Of a stretch of DNA of 36,591 bases, positions 23,215 through 31,343 are shown one piece after another. Position 1 is the first letter of the stretch. Each line of letters begins with the position of its first letter. The translations under genes were made by a program, and so were the position numbers. The notes beneath the pieces were generated by a model. The model worked only from the letters and a program-made list of their open reading frames with translations. It was not told the DNA's origin and ran no database searches. The DNA comes from an uncultured Rikenellaceae bacterium (GTDB lineage: Bacteria; Bacteroidota; Bacteroidia; Bacteroidales; Rikenellaceae). The stretch is from the NCBI GenBank assembly GCA_947038405.1, contig CAMQVY010000020.1, positions 1 through 36,591 on the forward strand. The letters run 5' to 3'.

Positions 23215-24345
23215 ATGAAAATGTTTAATGTATATCCATTGAATAACATCTCAATCACAAAGGCAATGGGCTCTTGGGTATGGGATGCAAATGGACAAAA
23301 ATATTTAGATATGTACGGTGGTCACGCTGTTATATCTATTGGTCACACAAATCCTACCTACGTTGATGCTTTGACAGATCAGTTGAATAAAATTGGATTT
23401 TACTCAAATTCTGTTATTATTGAGCAACAAGAGGAGCTTTCTGATAAGTTAGGTAAATTGAGTAAAAAAGAGGATTATCAACTTTTCCTATGTAACTCAG
23501 GAGCTGAAGCTAATGAAAATGCCCTTAAACTGGCATCTTTCTACAATAATAGATCTAAAATTGTCGCTTTCAAAGGAGCTTTTCATGGTAGAACATCTTT
23601 GGCTGTTGCAGCTACAGATATACCTAGTATTGTTGCGCCAGTAAACCAAACTGATGATATCGTTTTCTTGCCATATAATGATGTGGATGCTTTAAAAGCA
23701 TACTTTGCAGAGCATGGTAAAGAGGTATCATCTGTAATCGTTGAAGGTATTCAAGGAGTTGGAGGTATCATCATTGCTACTGATGAGTTCTTACAGACTA
23801 TACGTCAGGTGTGTGACGAATTTGGTGCACTTTATATTGCGGATAGCGTACAGTGTGGTTGTGGTAGAAGTGGTAAATATTACTCGCATGATTGGGCTGG
23901 AGTGAATGCAGATATATACTCTATGGCTAAAGGTATCGGAAATGGATTCCCTATTGGTGCAATATCTATTGCTCCTCATATCGCTCCAAAATACGGTATG
24001 TTGGGAACTACTTTTGGTGGAAACCATCTTGCATGTCGTGCTGCAATAGCAGTTGTTGAAGTGATGGCAAAAGAGGAGTTGATCGAAAATGCAACTACGA
24101 TTGGAGACTACCTTATTGAGGAGTTGAAAAAAATAGAGGGTATCAAGGAGATTAGAGGTAAGGGTTTGATGATTGCCATTGAGATGCCTTATGATAGCTC
24201 TGAGCTTAGAAAGAAACTACTGTTTGAAGAGCATGTATTTGTAGGTGCGGCTGGTAAAAATATTATAAGATTACTTCCAGCACTTAATATAACAAAGGAG
24301 CATGCAGATCAATTTTTGAGTGCCTTCAAAAAAGTTTTAGCATAA
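23215..24345 (+). CDS. argD: N-acyl-ornithine aminotransferase
   Basis: A 376-residue class III PLP aminotransferase. NSGAEANENALKLA (94-107) binds the cofactor phosphate, FHGRTSLAV is conserved, and the PLP lysine is K239 in SMAKGIGNGFPIGA. It converts N-acylglutamate semialdehyde to N-acylornithine using glutamate. One deviation is notable: the D-E-V/I-Q motif that holds the PLP ring reads DSVQ (210-213), with serine for glutamate, while the ring-contacting aspartate D210 is kept. The gene is in the arg operon, 101 bases after argC, with a repeat hairpin between. Confidence 0.9.
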   Translation: MKMFNVYPLNNISITKAMGSWVWDANGQKYLDMYGGHAVISIGHTNPTYVDALTDQLNKIGFYSNSVIIEQQEELSDKLGKLSKKEDYQLFLCNSGAEANENALKLASFYNNRSKIVAFKGAFHGRTSLAVAATDIPSIVAPVNQTDDIVFLPYNDVDALKAYFAEHGKEVSSVIVEGIQGVGGIIIATDEFLQTIRQVCDEFGALYIADSVQCGCGRSGKYYSHDWAGVNADIYSMAKGIGNGFPIGAISIAPHIAPKYGMLGTTFGGNHLACRAAIAVVEVMAKEELIENATTIGDYLIEELKKIEGIKEIRGKGLMIAIEMPYDSSELRKKLLFEEHVFVGAAGKNIIRLLPALNITKEHADQFLSAFKKVLA

Positions 24346-24358
24346 ATAATACTGTTGT

Positions 24359-24391
24359 CTGCAATTGTGCAGAGCTGCCCGCGTAGGGTAG
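24359..24391 (+). repeat. Diverged single copy of the intergenic repeat with two hairpins
   Basis: CTGCA-ATTG-TGCAG (24359-24372) is followed by CTGCCC-GCGTA-GGGTAG (24375-24391). This is the same two-hairpin order as in the tandem arrays, with GTGCG/CGCAC replaced on both arms by CTGCA/TGCAG. Located between argD and argB. Confidence 0.65.
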
Positions 24392-24412
24392 TTTTATAAA
24401 ACTCAATAGATA

Positions 24413-25186
24413 ATGATTAAAGTTGTAAAAATAGGGGGCAATATCGTAGATAATCCTCTAAAATTAGATCAGTTTTTACAAGATTTCGCATCAATAAGTG
24501 GAAATAAGATACTTATTCATGGTGGAGGTAAAATAGCTACTGCAATTAGCAAATCATTGGGTATCGAGACACAGATGATTAATGGTCGTAGGGTTACTGA
24601 TCTTGAGACATTGAAAGTCGTTACGATGGTATATGCTGGTGGTGTAAATAAAAGTATCGTAAATAAACTCAACTCTTTAGATTGTCGATGTGTTGGACTT
24701 TGTGGAGCTGACGGAGATCTGATTGTATCTAATAAACGTTCTCCAGAACCTATTGATTATGGTTATGTTGGAGATCCAAAGGGTGTAAACTCTGAATTAT
24801 TGGGTTTACTCTCTTCTAATGGATACACTATTGTTATCGCTCCTATTACTAGTAGTGGTGATGGGGAGTTGCTGAATACAAATGCTGATACAGTAGCACA
24901 GACGATTGCTGTTGCAATGGCAGCGTGTGATGAAGAGGTTGAATTGGTGTACTGCTTTGAAAAACAAGGAGTCTTAATGGATATCAACGATGATAACTCA
25001 GTAGTATCTCAAATAGATGCAACATCTTTTGAAGAGTTAAAGTCAGATGGTATTATTGTAGATGGAATGCTTCCTAAGCTAGAGAATGCTTTTAAAGCTA
25101 TTGATAGTGGTGTTGGACGAGTTGTTATTTGTAGCGCAGAAAATATATCAAGATCTGATTACGGAGGTACAACAATTACTAAATAA
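24413..25186 (+). CDS. argB: N-acyl-glutamate kinase
   Basis: A 257-residue amino-acid kinase. VKIGGNIVD (5-13) and HGGGK (36-40) bind ATP phosphate, the NGRRVTD segment (57-63) is the N-acylglutamate site, and the LNTNADTVAQTIAVAM stretch (about 152-167) is the family's nucleotide-binding end. It phosphorylates N-acylglutamate. The N-terminal helix that mediates arginine feedback in hexameric enzymes is not visible, so the enzyme may be dimeric and arginine-insensitive, as in E. coli. Last gene of the operon, with a terminator 13 bases after its stop. Confidence 0.9.
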   Translation: MIKVVKIGGNIVDNPLKLDQFLQDFASISGNKILIHGGGKIATAISKSLGIETQMINGRRVTDLETLKVVTMVYAGGVNKSIVNKLNSLDCRCVGLCGADGDLIVSNKRSPEPIDYGYVGDPKGVNSELLGLLSSNGYTIVIAPITSSGDGELLNTNADTVAQTIAVAMAACDEEVELVYCFEKQGVLMDINDDNSVVSQIDATSFEELKSDGIIVDGMLPKLENAFKAIDSGVGRVVICSAENISRSDYGGTTITK

Positions 25187-25198
25187 TTTACTGAAACT

Positions 25199-25240
25199 AC
25201 CCTGGGTGAGGATGTCATATCGTGCACTCAGGGTGTTTTG
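25199..25240 (+). terminator. Terminator of the arginine operon
   Basis: ACCCTGGGTG (25199-25208) pairs with CACTCAGGGT (25225-25234), with one G-T wobble, and is followed by GTTTTGTG. It separates argB from the carB promoter, so carB is a separate unit. Confidence 0.75.
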
Positions 25241-25272
25241 TGTAAAAAAAGAAATAAATAGTTGTATTCTTA

Positions 25273-25303
25273 TTTGGTTGTATGAAATTTATTTGTATCT
25301 TTG
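25273..25303 (+). promoter_or_regulatory. Full consensus promoter of the carB leader
   Basis: TTTG (25273-25276), 19 bases, then TATCTTTG (25296-25303): a perfect Bacteroidetes promoter. The predicted start is near 25310, a few bases before the leader ORF and about 270 bases before carB. Confidence 0.78.
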
Positions 25304-25313
25304 CACAGATATT

Positions 25314-25490
25314 ATGAAGAATATGAAATTGTTTTTAAAGGGAGCAGGACTCTCTTCACATAACGTAGAGATTAAGGGACAGGATGGTACAAAACCTCTT
25401 GCCAAGTACTCGTTTTTCTTATTGTTCATTAACTCTGTATTTGTTTATTCACTATCTATTATATTCAATAGCCTCGCATTTAGTTGCTAG
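25314..25490 (+). CDS. Putative leader peptide upstream of carB
   Basis: A 58-codon ORF (MKNMKLFLKGAGLSSHNVEI, ending FNSLAFSC) beginning only a few bases after the predicted transcript start. It lies at the end of a longer open frame that overlaps argB, but the promoter position supports this internal ATG. The first half is mixed; the second half (codons 33-51) is rich in Phe, Leu, Ser, Ile, Tyr and Val because its DNA is T-rich: 32 of 56 bases from 25411 to 25466. There are no arginine codons. The stop codon lies at the foot of the terminator stem. No protein family is recognised. The layout suggests a coupling leader peptide as in E. coli pyrBI. A short membrane protein is an alternative. 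Confidence 0.5.
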   Translation: MKNMKLFLKGAGLSSHNVEIKGQDGTKPLAKYSFFLLFINSVFVYSLSIIFNSLAFSC

Positions 25491-25501
25491 GCTATTTTTT
25501 T
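25467..25501 (+). terminator. Attenuator-like terminator in the carB leader
   Basis: AATAGCCT (25467-25474) pairs with AGGCTATT (25489-25496) around a 14-base loop, and the right arm runs into a tract of eight T (25495-25501 region). The leader ORF stop (25488-25490) touches the right arm. Since the next gene is carB on the same strand, 79 bases on, it would stop transcription before carB unless bypassed. Confidence 0.72.
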
Positions 25502-25579
25502 GTGAATTTTCAGTATGCAAGCACGAAGGTGTATTAAAAGAAATATTATTTAAGTTTTAAATTATAAATTAGTCGACAC

Positions 25580-28500
25580 ATGAAGAAAAAAATTTCAAAA
25601 GTTCTCGTACTTGGTTCGGGAGCGTTAAAGATTGGTCAAGCAGGAGAGTTTGATTACTCAGGGTCTCAAGCCCTAAAGGCGTTGAAAGAAGAGGGGATAT
25701 CTACAATCTTGATTAACCCTAATATCGCAACAATTCAGACTTCTGAAGGTATTGCTGATAAGGTTTACTTCCTTCCTTTGACAGCATATTTTGTTGAGGA
25801 GATTTTCAAAAAAGATGCACCTGATGCGATTTTACTCGCTTTTGGTGGACAGACTGCTTTAAATCTTGGAACTGAGCTTTATAACGCAGGTACTTTGTCT
25901 AAGTATGGTGTTGAAGTTCTTGGAACAACTGTTGAAGCAATCACAAACACTGAAGATCGTGAGCTTTTTGTTGAGAAACTTACTGAAGTTGATATCAAAA
26001 CTGCTAGAAGTTTAGCTGTTAGAACAATGGATGACGCAATCAAAGCTGCTGACACTATCGGATTTCCTATTATTGTTCGTTCTGCTTATGTATTAGGTGG
26101 TATGGGTAGCGGTTTCTGCTACAATATGGACGAGTTAGTTGAATTGGCTACTAACGCTTTCTCTTATGCTCCACAAATCCTTATCGAAGAGTCGCTTAAA
26201 GGGTGGAAAGAGATTGAGTTTGAGGTGATTCGTGATAAAAATGACCACTGTTTCACTGTGGCTAGTATGGAGAATGTTGACCCACTTGGAATTCATACAG
26301 GTGAGAGTATCGTTGTTGCTCCAACTTGCTCTTTGAGAGAAGATGAAGTTGCAATGCTTCAAGATATTAGCCGTAGAGCTATACGTCACCTTGGTATCGT
26401 TGGTGAGTGTAACATTCAGTTTGCTTACACTTCTGAAACTTGTGACTACCGTGTGATTGAGGTAAATGCTCGTTTGAGTAGATCTTCTGCACTTGCGTCT
26501 AAGGCAACTGGTTTCCCTCTTGCTTTCGTTGCTGCTAAACTTGCTTTAGGTTACGGTCTAGATGAGATTGGTGAGATGGGTACAGCTAACTCTGCATACG
26601 CAGCTCCAGATCTTGACTACATGATATGTAAGATTCCTCGTTGGGATTTGAGTAAATTCGACGGTATCTCTCGTTTGATTGGATCTAGTATGAAGTCTGT
26701 TGGTGAGATCATGTCAATTGGTAAGAGCTTTGAGGAGATTATCCAAAAAGGTCTTCGTATGATTGGACAAGGAATGCACGGTTTTGTTTGTAATAATGGT
26801 CTTGAGTATGAGGATCTTGACTATGAGCTTGCAAACCCTAGTGATATGAGATTCTTCGCGCTTGCAATTGCATTCGATAGAGGATATACTGTACAGCAGA
26901 TTCACGATCTTACTAAAATTGACCACTGGTTTTTAGGTAAATTAGAAAACATCCACTCTTACTCTAAAGTAATTGCTGGTTATAATAAAATCTCTGACTT
27001 AACTGAAGATGTGCTTTTTGAAGCTAAACGTCTTGGTTTTTCTGACTTCCAGATTGCTCGTCTTGTTGAAGATACGCAAGGTAACATAGAAAAAGAGTTA
27101 ATTCAAGTTCGTAACTTACGTAAAGACTTAGGTGTACTTCCTACAGTTAAGCGTATCAGTACAATCGCTTCTGAGCACCCTGAATTAACAAACTACTTAT
27201 ATCTTACATACGATAAGACTAAGCATGATATTCCTTACTACCAGAATAAAAAATCTGTTATCGTATTAGGATCTGGTGCATATAGAATTGGTAGCTCGGT
27301 TGAGTTTGACTGGTGTTCTGTAAACGCTACACAAACTGCTCGTAAATTGGGATATACTTCAATTATGATCAACTGTAATCCTGAGACTGTTTCGACTGAC
27401 TACGATATGTGTGATCGTCTTTACTTTGATGAACTTTCTCTTGAGAGAGTGTTAGACGTAATCGATCTTGAGAATCCAAATGGTGTAATGGTATCTGTAG
27501 GAGGTCAAATTCCTAATAACCTTGCGATGAAATTACATCGTCAAAGTGTACCTATCTTAGGAACATCTCCAATATCAATTGATAGAGCTGAGAATCGTCA
27601 TAAATTCTCATCTATGCTTGACTCTTTAAAGATTGACCAACCTCAGTGGAAAGAGCTATCTTCTATGAGCGACGTTAAGGAGTTTGCTGATAGAGTAGGT
27701 TTCCCTCTTTTGATTCGTCCTTCTTATGTGTTATCTGGTGCGGCAATGAAAGTTTGTCACAATAACGAGGAGATGGAGCATTTCTTAAATATTGCGGCTA
27801 AAGTATCTAAAGAGTTTCCTGTTGTTATATCTTCATTCCTTCAGAACGCAAAAGAGGTGGAGTTTGACGCTGTTGCTCACAATGGTGAGATTATTGAGTA
27901 CGCTATATCTGAGCACATTGAGTTTGCTGGAGTACACTCTGGTGATGCTACATTGGTATTCCCAGCTCAGAAAATATATTTTGAAACTGGTCGTAGAATT
28001 AAGAAAATTAGTAGACAAATCGCTAAAGAGTTGTGTATTAGTGGACCATTCAATATCCAGTTCCTTGCTAAGAATAACGAAATTAAAGTTATTGAGTGTA
28101 ACCTTCGTGCTTCTCGTAGTTTCCCATTCGTATCTAAAGTACTTAAGAGAAACTTTATTGAGACTGCAACTAAGATTATGTTAGACGCTCCTTACGAGAA
28201 GCCTGATAAGACTTCTTTTGATGTTGAGTGTATCGGTGTGAAAGCATCTCAATTCTCTTTTGCTCGTCTATTGAACATTGACCCAATATTAGGTGTAGAT
28301 ATGTCTTCAACTGGTGAGGTTGGTTGTTTAGGTGATGACTTCAATGAGGCACTTCTAAACTCTATGTTATCTGTAGGTTACTCAATACCTAAAAAAGGTG
28401 TGATGTTATCTTCTGGTGAGGCTAAATCTAAAGTTGACCTTCTTGAAGCTTGTATCAACCTTGATAAGTGTGGTTACGATATCTATGCTACTGAAGGTAC

Positions 28501-28795
28501 TGCAAACTTCCTTGCAGAGCAAGGTATAAAAGCTACTGCAGTAAATCGTCCTGATGAGGGTGGTGATGAGAATATCATGAAGATGATTGCTGATAAGAAA
28601 TTTGATCTTATTGTAAACATCCCTAGAGATTATAGCAGTAGAGAGAAAACTAATGGTTATAAGATTCGTCGTGCGGCGGTTGATTATAACATTCCACTAT
28701 TGACTAATGCGCGTCTTGCGGCAGCATTTATAAACTCATTTTGTACTCTTGGTGAGACTGATATTCAAATCAGATCTTGGAACGAGTATAAATAG
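25580..28795 (+). CDS. carB: Carbamoyl-phosphate synthase, large subunit
   Basis: A 1071-residue enzyme of normal length. Two homologous halves start at about residue 6 (LVLGSGALKIGQAGEFDYSG) and 555 (VIVLGSGAYRIGSSVEFDW), each with an ATP-grasp domain; a C-terminal MGS-like regulatory domain spans about 930-1060. It makes carbamoyl phosphate from ammonia (via the glutaminase subunit), bicarbonate and two ATP, for pyrimidines and arginine. carA is not in the window. The eukaryote-like GSGALKIGQ and GSGAYRIGS motifs are usual in Bacteroidota. Its codons lean more to CGT, CTT, GAC and AAC than those of its neighbours, suggesting high expression. It follows the attenuator-like leader and ends at a strong terminator. 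Confidence 0.95.
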   Translation: MKKKISKVLVLGSGALKIGQAGEFDYSGSQALKALKEEGISTILINPNIATIQTSEGIADKVYFLPLTAYFVEEIFKKDAPDAILLAFGGQTALNLGTELYNAGTLSKYGVEVLGTTVEAITNTEDRELFVEKLTEVDIKTARSLAVRTMDDAIKAADTIGFPIIVRSAYVLGGMGSGFCYNMDELVELATNAFSYAPQILIEESLKGWKEIEFEVIRDKNDHCFTVASMENVDPLGIHTGESIVVAPTCSLREDEVAMLQDISRRAIRHLGIVGECNIQFAYTSETCDYRVIEVNARLSRSSALASKATGFPLAFVAAKLALGYGLDEIGEMGTANSAYAAPDLDYMICKIPRWDLSKFDGISRLIGSSMKSVGEIMSIGKSFEEIIQKGLRMIGQGMHGFVCNNGLEYEDLDYELANPSDMRFFALAIAFDRGYTVQQIHDLTKIDHWFLGKLENIHSYSKVIAGYNKISDLTEDVLFEAKRLGFSDFQIARLVEDTQGNIEKELIQVRNLRKDLGVLPTVKRISTIASEHPELTNYLYLTYDKTKHDIPYYQNKKSVIVLGSGAYRIGSSVEFDWCSVNATQTARKLGYTSIMINCNPETVSTDYDMCDRLYFDELSLERVLDVIDLENPNGVMVSVGGQIPNNLAMKLHRQSVPILGTSPISIDRAENRHKFSSMLDSLKIDQPQWKELSSMSDVKEFADRVGFPLLIRPSYVLSGAAMKVCHNNEEMEHFLNIAAKVSKEFPVVISSFLQNAKEVEFDAVAHNGEIIEYAISEHIEFAGVHSGDATLVFPAQKIYFETGRRIKKISRQIAKELCISGPFNIQFLAKNNEIKVIECNLRASRSFPFVSKVLKRNFIETATKIMLDAPYEKPDKTSFDVECIGVKASQFSFARLLNIDPILGVDMSSTGEVGCLGDDFNEALLNSMLSVGYSIPKKGVMLSSGEAKSKVDLLEACINLDKCGYDIYATEGTANFLAEQGIKATAVNRPDEGGDENIMKMIADKKFDLIVNIPRDYSSREKTNGYKIRRAAVDYNIPLLTNARLAAAFINSFCTLGETDIQIRSWNEYK

Positions 28796-28808
28796 TATAT
28801 AGCTATAT

Positions 28809-28860
28809 GTTCAAAAAAAACGATTGCTCTTTAATTAAGAGCAATCGTTTTTTTTTGAAC
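28809..28860. terminator. Strong terminator after carB, with A and T tracts on both arms
   Basis: GTTCAAAAAAAACGATTGCTCTT (split over 28809-28831) pairs with 28837-28860 around a short loop, with nine T in the right arm. It can work in both directions, for carB and for the converging minus-strand gene. Confidence 0.88.
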
Positions 28861-28918
28861 ACTTGTTATCTAATCTCACTGACGTTGTAGTGTAGGATAT
28901 TAAATAATTTATTACAGA

Positions 28919-29461
28919 TTAATAGTGAGCTACAAGATAGCCATTATATGTAACTGTTCCATATGTGCTATTTGAAACTGTTAATACCGCTGCACCTGAA
29001 AGTGAGTAAACTTTAAATGAAAAAGTATAAGGGTTTGAGCCAAAGAAATCAGTCGTGAAACTTACGATCCATCCCTCACTGTCTTGCACTGCTTTGTAGT
29101 TGTTATATTCAATTGGAGATAGAGTGTAGTTCATATGAACAAGAGCGTAAGGTGGTGCGATTCCTTTAATGTAAGGTATGTCAACATCGATGAAATCTTT
29201 GAATATCCCAACGGCAAAAAGAGGGTTGTACATCTCCTGAGGGAAACCTGCAGGTTGTCTCTGGTAGGATGTTGGCTTAAATGAGAAATCATGTGACAAA
29301 ATTAGTGAATCGATATGCTCTATGTAAGCGGCATGACGAACTTCTCGATTCTGCACTCTCTCAAGGTGTGCAGGGTTATCTGCTTTTTTGTCCTTTGTAG
29401 ATTCAAAGCAACTGCCTGAGTAGCACCAAGCACTAGCAATAATTAATAATAGATACTTCAT
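28919..29461 (-). CDS. DUF4251-like secreted protein or lipoprotein
   Basis: A 180-residue exported protein. The start at 29461 gives a clean signal sequence (MKYLLLIIASAWCYSGSC) with a possible but imperfect lipobox cysteine; the longer frame beginning at 29497 adds a polar extension and is rejected. The C-terminal 110 residues contain DIPYIKGIAPPYALVHMNYT, GWIVSF and the ending TVTYNGYL, the pattern I associate with the Bacteroidota DUF4251 family, of unknown function. It is probably a periplasmic or outer-membrane beta-rich protein. Transcribed alone, with the gltX terminator upstream and the carB terminator downstream. Confidence 0.65.
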   Translation of the reverse strand: MKYLLLIIASAWCYSGSCFESTKDKKADNPAHLERVQNREVRHAAYIEHIDSLILSHDFSFKPTSYQRQPAGFPQEMYNPLFAVGIFKDFIDVDIPYIKGIAPPYALVHMNYTLSPIEYNNYKAVQDSEGWIVSFTTDFFGSNPYTFSFKVYSLSGAAVLTVSNSTYGTVTYNGYLVAHY

Positions 29462-29536
29462 ATGTTTTAAGTTTTGATTCGTAATAATTAGTATCAAAAT
29501 TCTTGCCAGAGTATCTATTATGTTGACGATAGTGCT

Positions 29537-29576
29537 AAAAAAAATCAGACCAGTGTTTTCACTGATCTGATTTTTT
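29537..29576 (-). terminator. Terminator of gltX
   Basis: On the minus strand an AAAAAATCAGA/TCTGATTTTTT stem, with an inner CAGTG/CACTG pair after one mismatch, ends in eight U (A at 29537-29544 on the plus strand). It is 55 bases past the gltX stop. A smaller TTCTGTG/CACAGAA inverted repeat (29591-29597, 29618-29624) lies between. Confidence 0.8.
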
Positions 29577-29630
29577 GTTTATTGTAACTCTTCTGTGGGA
29601 GTGGAGGTCCTTGGTCGCACAGAACGTTTT

Positions 29631-31157
29631 TTATGCTAATTCACTTATTGCGAAGTCTATTCGTTTTAGAGTCTCCTCTTTGCCTATCATTTCGCATATA
29701 TCAAACATACTTGGTCCTTTGCTCTCGCCAACAATAACTAGACGAAGAGAGTTCATAATCTGTCCCATAGGCAATTCATTTGATTTAATCCAATTGTGAA
29801 CTAGACTCTCTGTATTTGATGCAGAAAAGTCTTCAACCTCTGCAAGTAGCTCTCTGAGTTTTGCCATGCGAATTGGATTTTCTCCTTTCCAGAATTTTGC
29901 AACAACTTTCTCGTCAAAGCTCTTTGGTGCTTCAAAGATGAAAAATGACTCACCCCAGAAATCAGAAATAAATGTTGTACGCTCTTTGATCATGCTAGTT
30001 ACTTTTATAGCCATATCTAAACTGCAATCAACTCCTCTCTCTTTCAGCTCGACTAAGAATGACTCTGCTAGTTCACTATTATCTCTTTTTTGCATGTATT
30101 GAGAATTAAACCATTTAGCCTTTTCGGGATCGAATCTTGCACCCGATTTTCCAACCTTGTCTAATGAGAATAACTCTGTTAGTTGCTCCATGTTCATTAT
30201 CTCCTGATCATTTCCTGGATTCCAGCCCAAAAGAGCTATCATATTAATGAATGATTCCGGAAAATAACCATCTTCACGATAGCCTCTAGCTGTTTCACCA
30301 GTTGTAGGTGCAACCCATTTCAGTGGAAATACTGGGAATCCCATCTTGTCTCCATCTCTTTTACTCAACTTACCTTTTCCTGTAGGTTTAAGAAGTAGAG
30401 GAAGATGCGCAAACTCTGGCTGAATATCACTCCATCCAAATGATCTATATAGTAAATAGTGTAGAGGTAGAGATGGTAACCACTCCTCACCACGTATAAC
30501 ATGAGAGATCTCCATTAAACGGTCATCTACAATGTTTGCAAGGTGATATGTTGGAAGTGAATCTGCCGATTTGTATAGAACTTTATCATCTAGTGTTGAC
30601 GTATTCACAGCAATATCTCCACGAATCAGATCTTTCATATGAATTATCTCATTCTCTGGCATCTTGAAACGAACAACCCATTGATCACCTCTATTTATTC
30701 TCTCTTCAACCTCCTCTTTAGATAATATAAGTGATGTTGCAAACTCTGTTCTTACAGTGTAATTATAGGCGAATACCTCACCCTTTGCTTCAACACTCTC
30801 TCTAAGTGATGTTAGCTCTTCAGGGGTGTCAAATGCGTAGTAGGCATTATCAGAATTGATAAGGTCCATAGCGTATTTGAGATATATCTCTCTTCTCTCA
30901 CTCTGTCTGTATGGAGCATAATCGCCACCCTCGTTGACACCCTCATCTATATTGATACCGCACCAACGTAGTGATTCATTGATATACTCCTCTGCTCCTG
31001 GAACAAAACGTTGTGAGTCAGTATCCTCAATTCGTAAAATAAAATCGCCTTTATGCTGACGAGCAAATAGATAGTTATAAAGTGCGGTACGTACCCCGCC
31101 AATATGTAGTGGTCCAGTAGGACTTGGGGCAAATCTTACCCTTACACGTCTCTCCAT
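29631..31157 (-). CDS. gltX: Glutamate--tRNA ligase
   Basis: A 508-residue class I aminoacyl-tRNA synthetase. The HIGH-type motif is HIGG (18-21) in [14 protein letters not shown], and the KMSKS-type motif is KLSKRDGD near residue 265. The C-terminal helical anticodon-binding domain is present. It charges tRNA-Glu with glutamate. The length is normal for the bacterial discriminating or non-discriminating enzyme; specificity for tRNA-Gln cannot be read. Its upstream gap to ychF contains two repeat remnants (31173-31334) and no clear -7 box, so it may be read from the ychF promoter or from within the repeats. Confidence 0.94.
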   Translation of the reverse strand: MERRVRVRFAPSPTGPLHIGGVRTALYNYLFARQHKGDFILRIEDTDSQRFVPGAEEYINESLRWCGINIDEGVNEGGDYAPYRQSERREIYLKYAMDLINSDNAYYAFDTPEELTSLRESVEAKGEVFAYNYTVRTEFATSLILSKEEVEERINRGDQWVVRFKMPENEIIHMKDLIRGDIAVNTSTLDDKVLYKSADSLPTYHLANIVDDRLMEISHVIRGEEWLPSLPLHYLLYRSFGWSDIQPEFAHLPLLLKPTGKGKLSKRDGDKMGFPVFPLKWVAPTTGETARGYREDGYFPESFINMIALLGWNPGNDQEIMNMEQLTELFSLDKVGKSGARFDPEKAKWFNSQYMQKRDNSELAESFLVELKERGVDCSLDMAIKVTSMIKERTTFISDFWGESFFIFEAPKSFDEKVVAKFWKGENPIRMAKLRELLAEVEDFSASNTESLVHNWIKSNELPMGQIMNSLRLVIVGESKGPSMFDICEMIGKEETLKRIDFAISELA

Positions 31158-31172
31158 AGTTGTATTTTTTTA

Positions 31173-31334
31173 AGTTTTCTTGAACTGTATGAGATGCTAA
31201 ACTTTAAAAAGTTTAATCTAACTTCTTTGAAAACTATGTTTTATTTGTTTCTTTAGTTTTCTTGGATTGTTTGTGATGCTAAATTTATAACAGTTTACTC
31301 AAACTTCCTTGAAACCTCTATTTTCTTTGTGATG
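31173..31334 (+). repeat. Two degenerate tandem copies, period 82, of one repeat module
   Basis: Copies begin AGTTTTCTTG at 31173 and 31255 and continue as GATGCTAAACTTTAAAAAGT-type sequence followed by ACTTCTTTGAAAAC or ACTTCCTTGAAACC. They match the AAACTTT..AAAGTTT and ACTTCTGTGAAAAC modules of the full repeats but lack the GC-rich hairpins. They fill the gap between ychF and gltX. Confidence 0.65.
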
Positions 31335-31343
31335 TAATCACTT

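Noticed and set aside
25086-25313. The upstream part of the 134-codon open frame that overlaps argB
   Set aside because: It starts inside argB and passes through the argB terminator and the carB promoter. Only the segment from 25314 is plausible.
25304-25466. Known riboswitch or T-box in the carB leader
   Set aside because: No T-box motif or recognised riboswitch core was seen; only small weak hairpins precede the terminator. A covariance-model scan would settle it.
27792-28184. Leucine-rich 130-codon ORF in another frame of carB
   Set aside because: Out-of-frame product of carB codon use (CTT, TTA runs), with no promoter.
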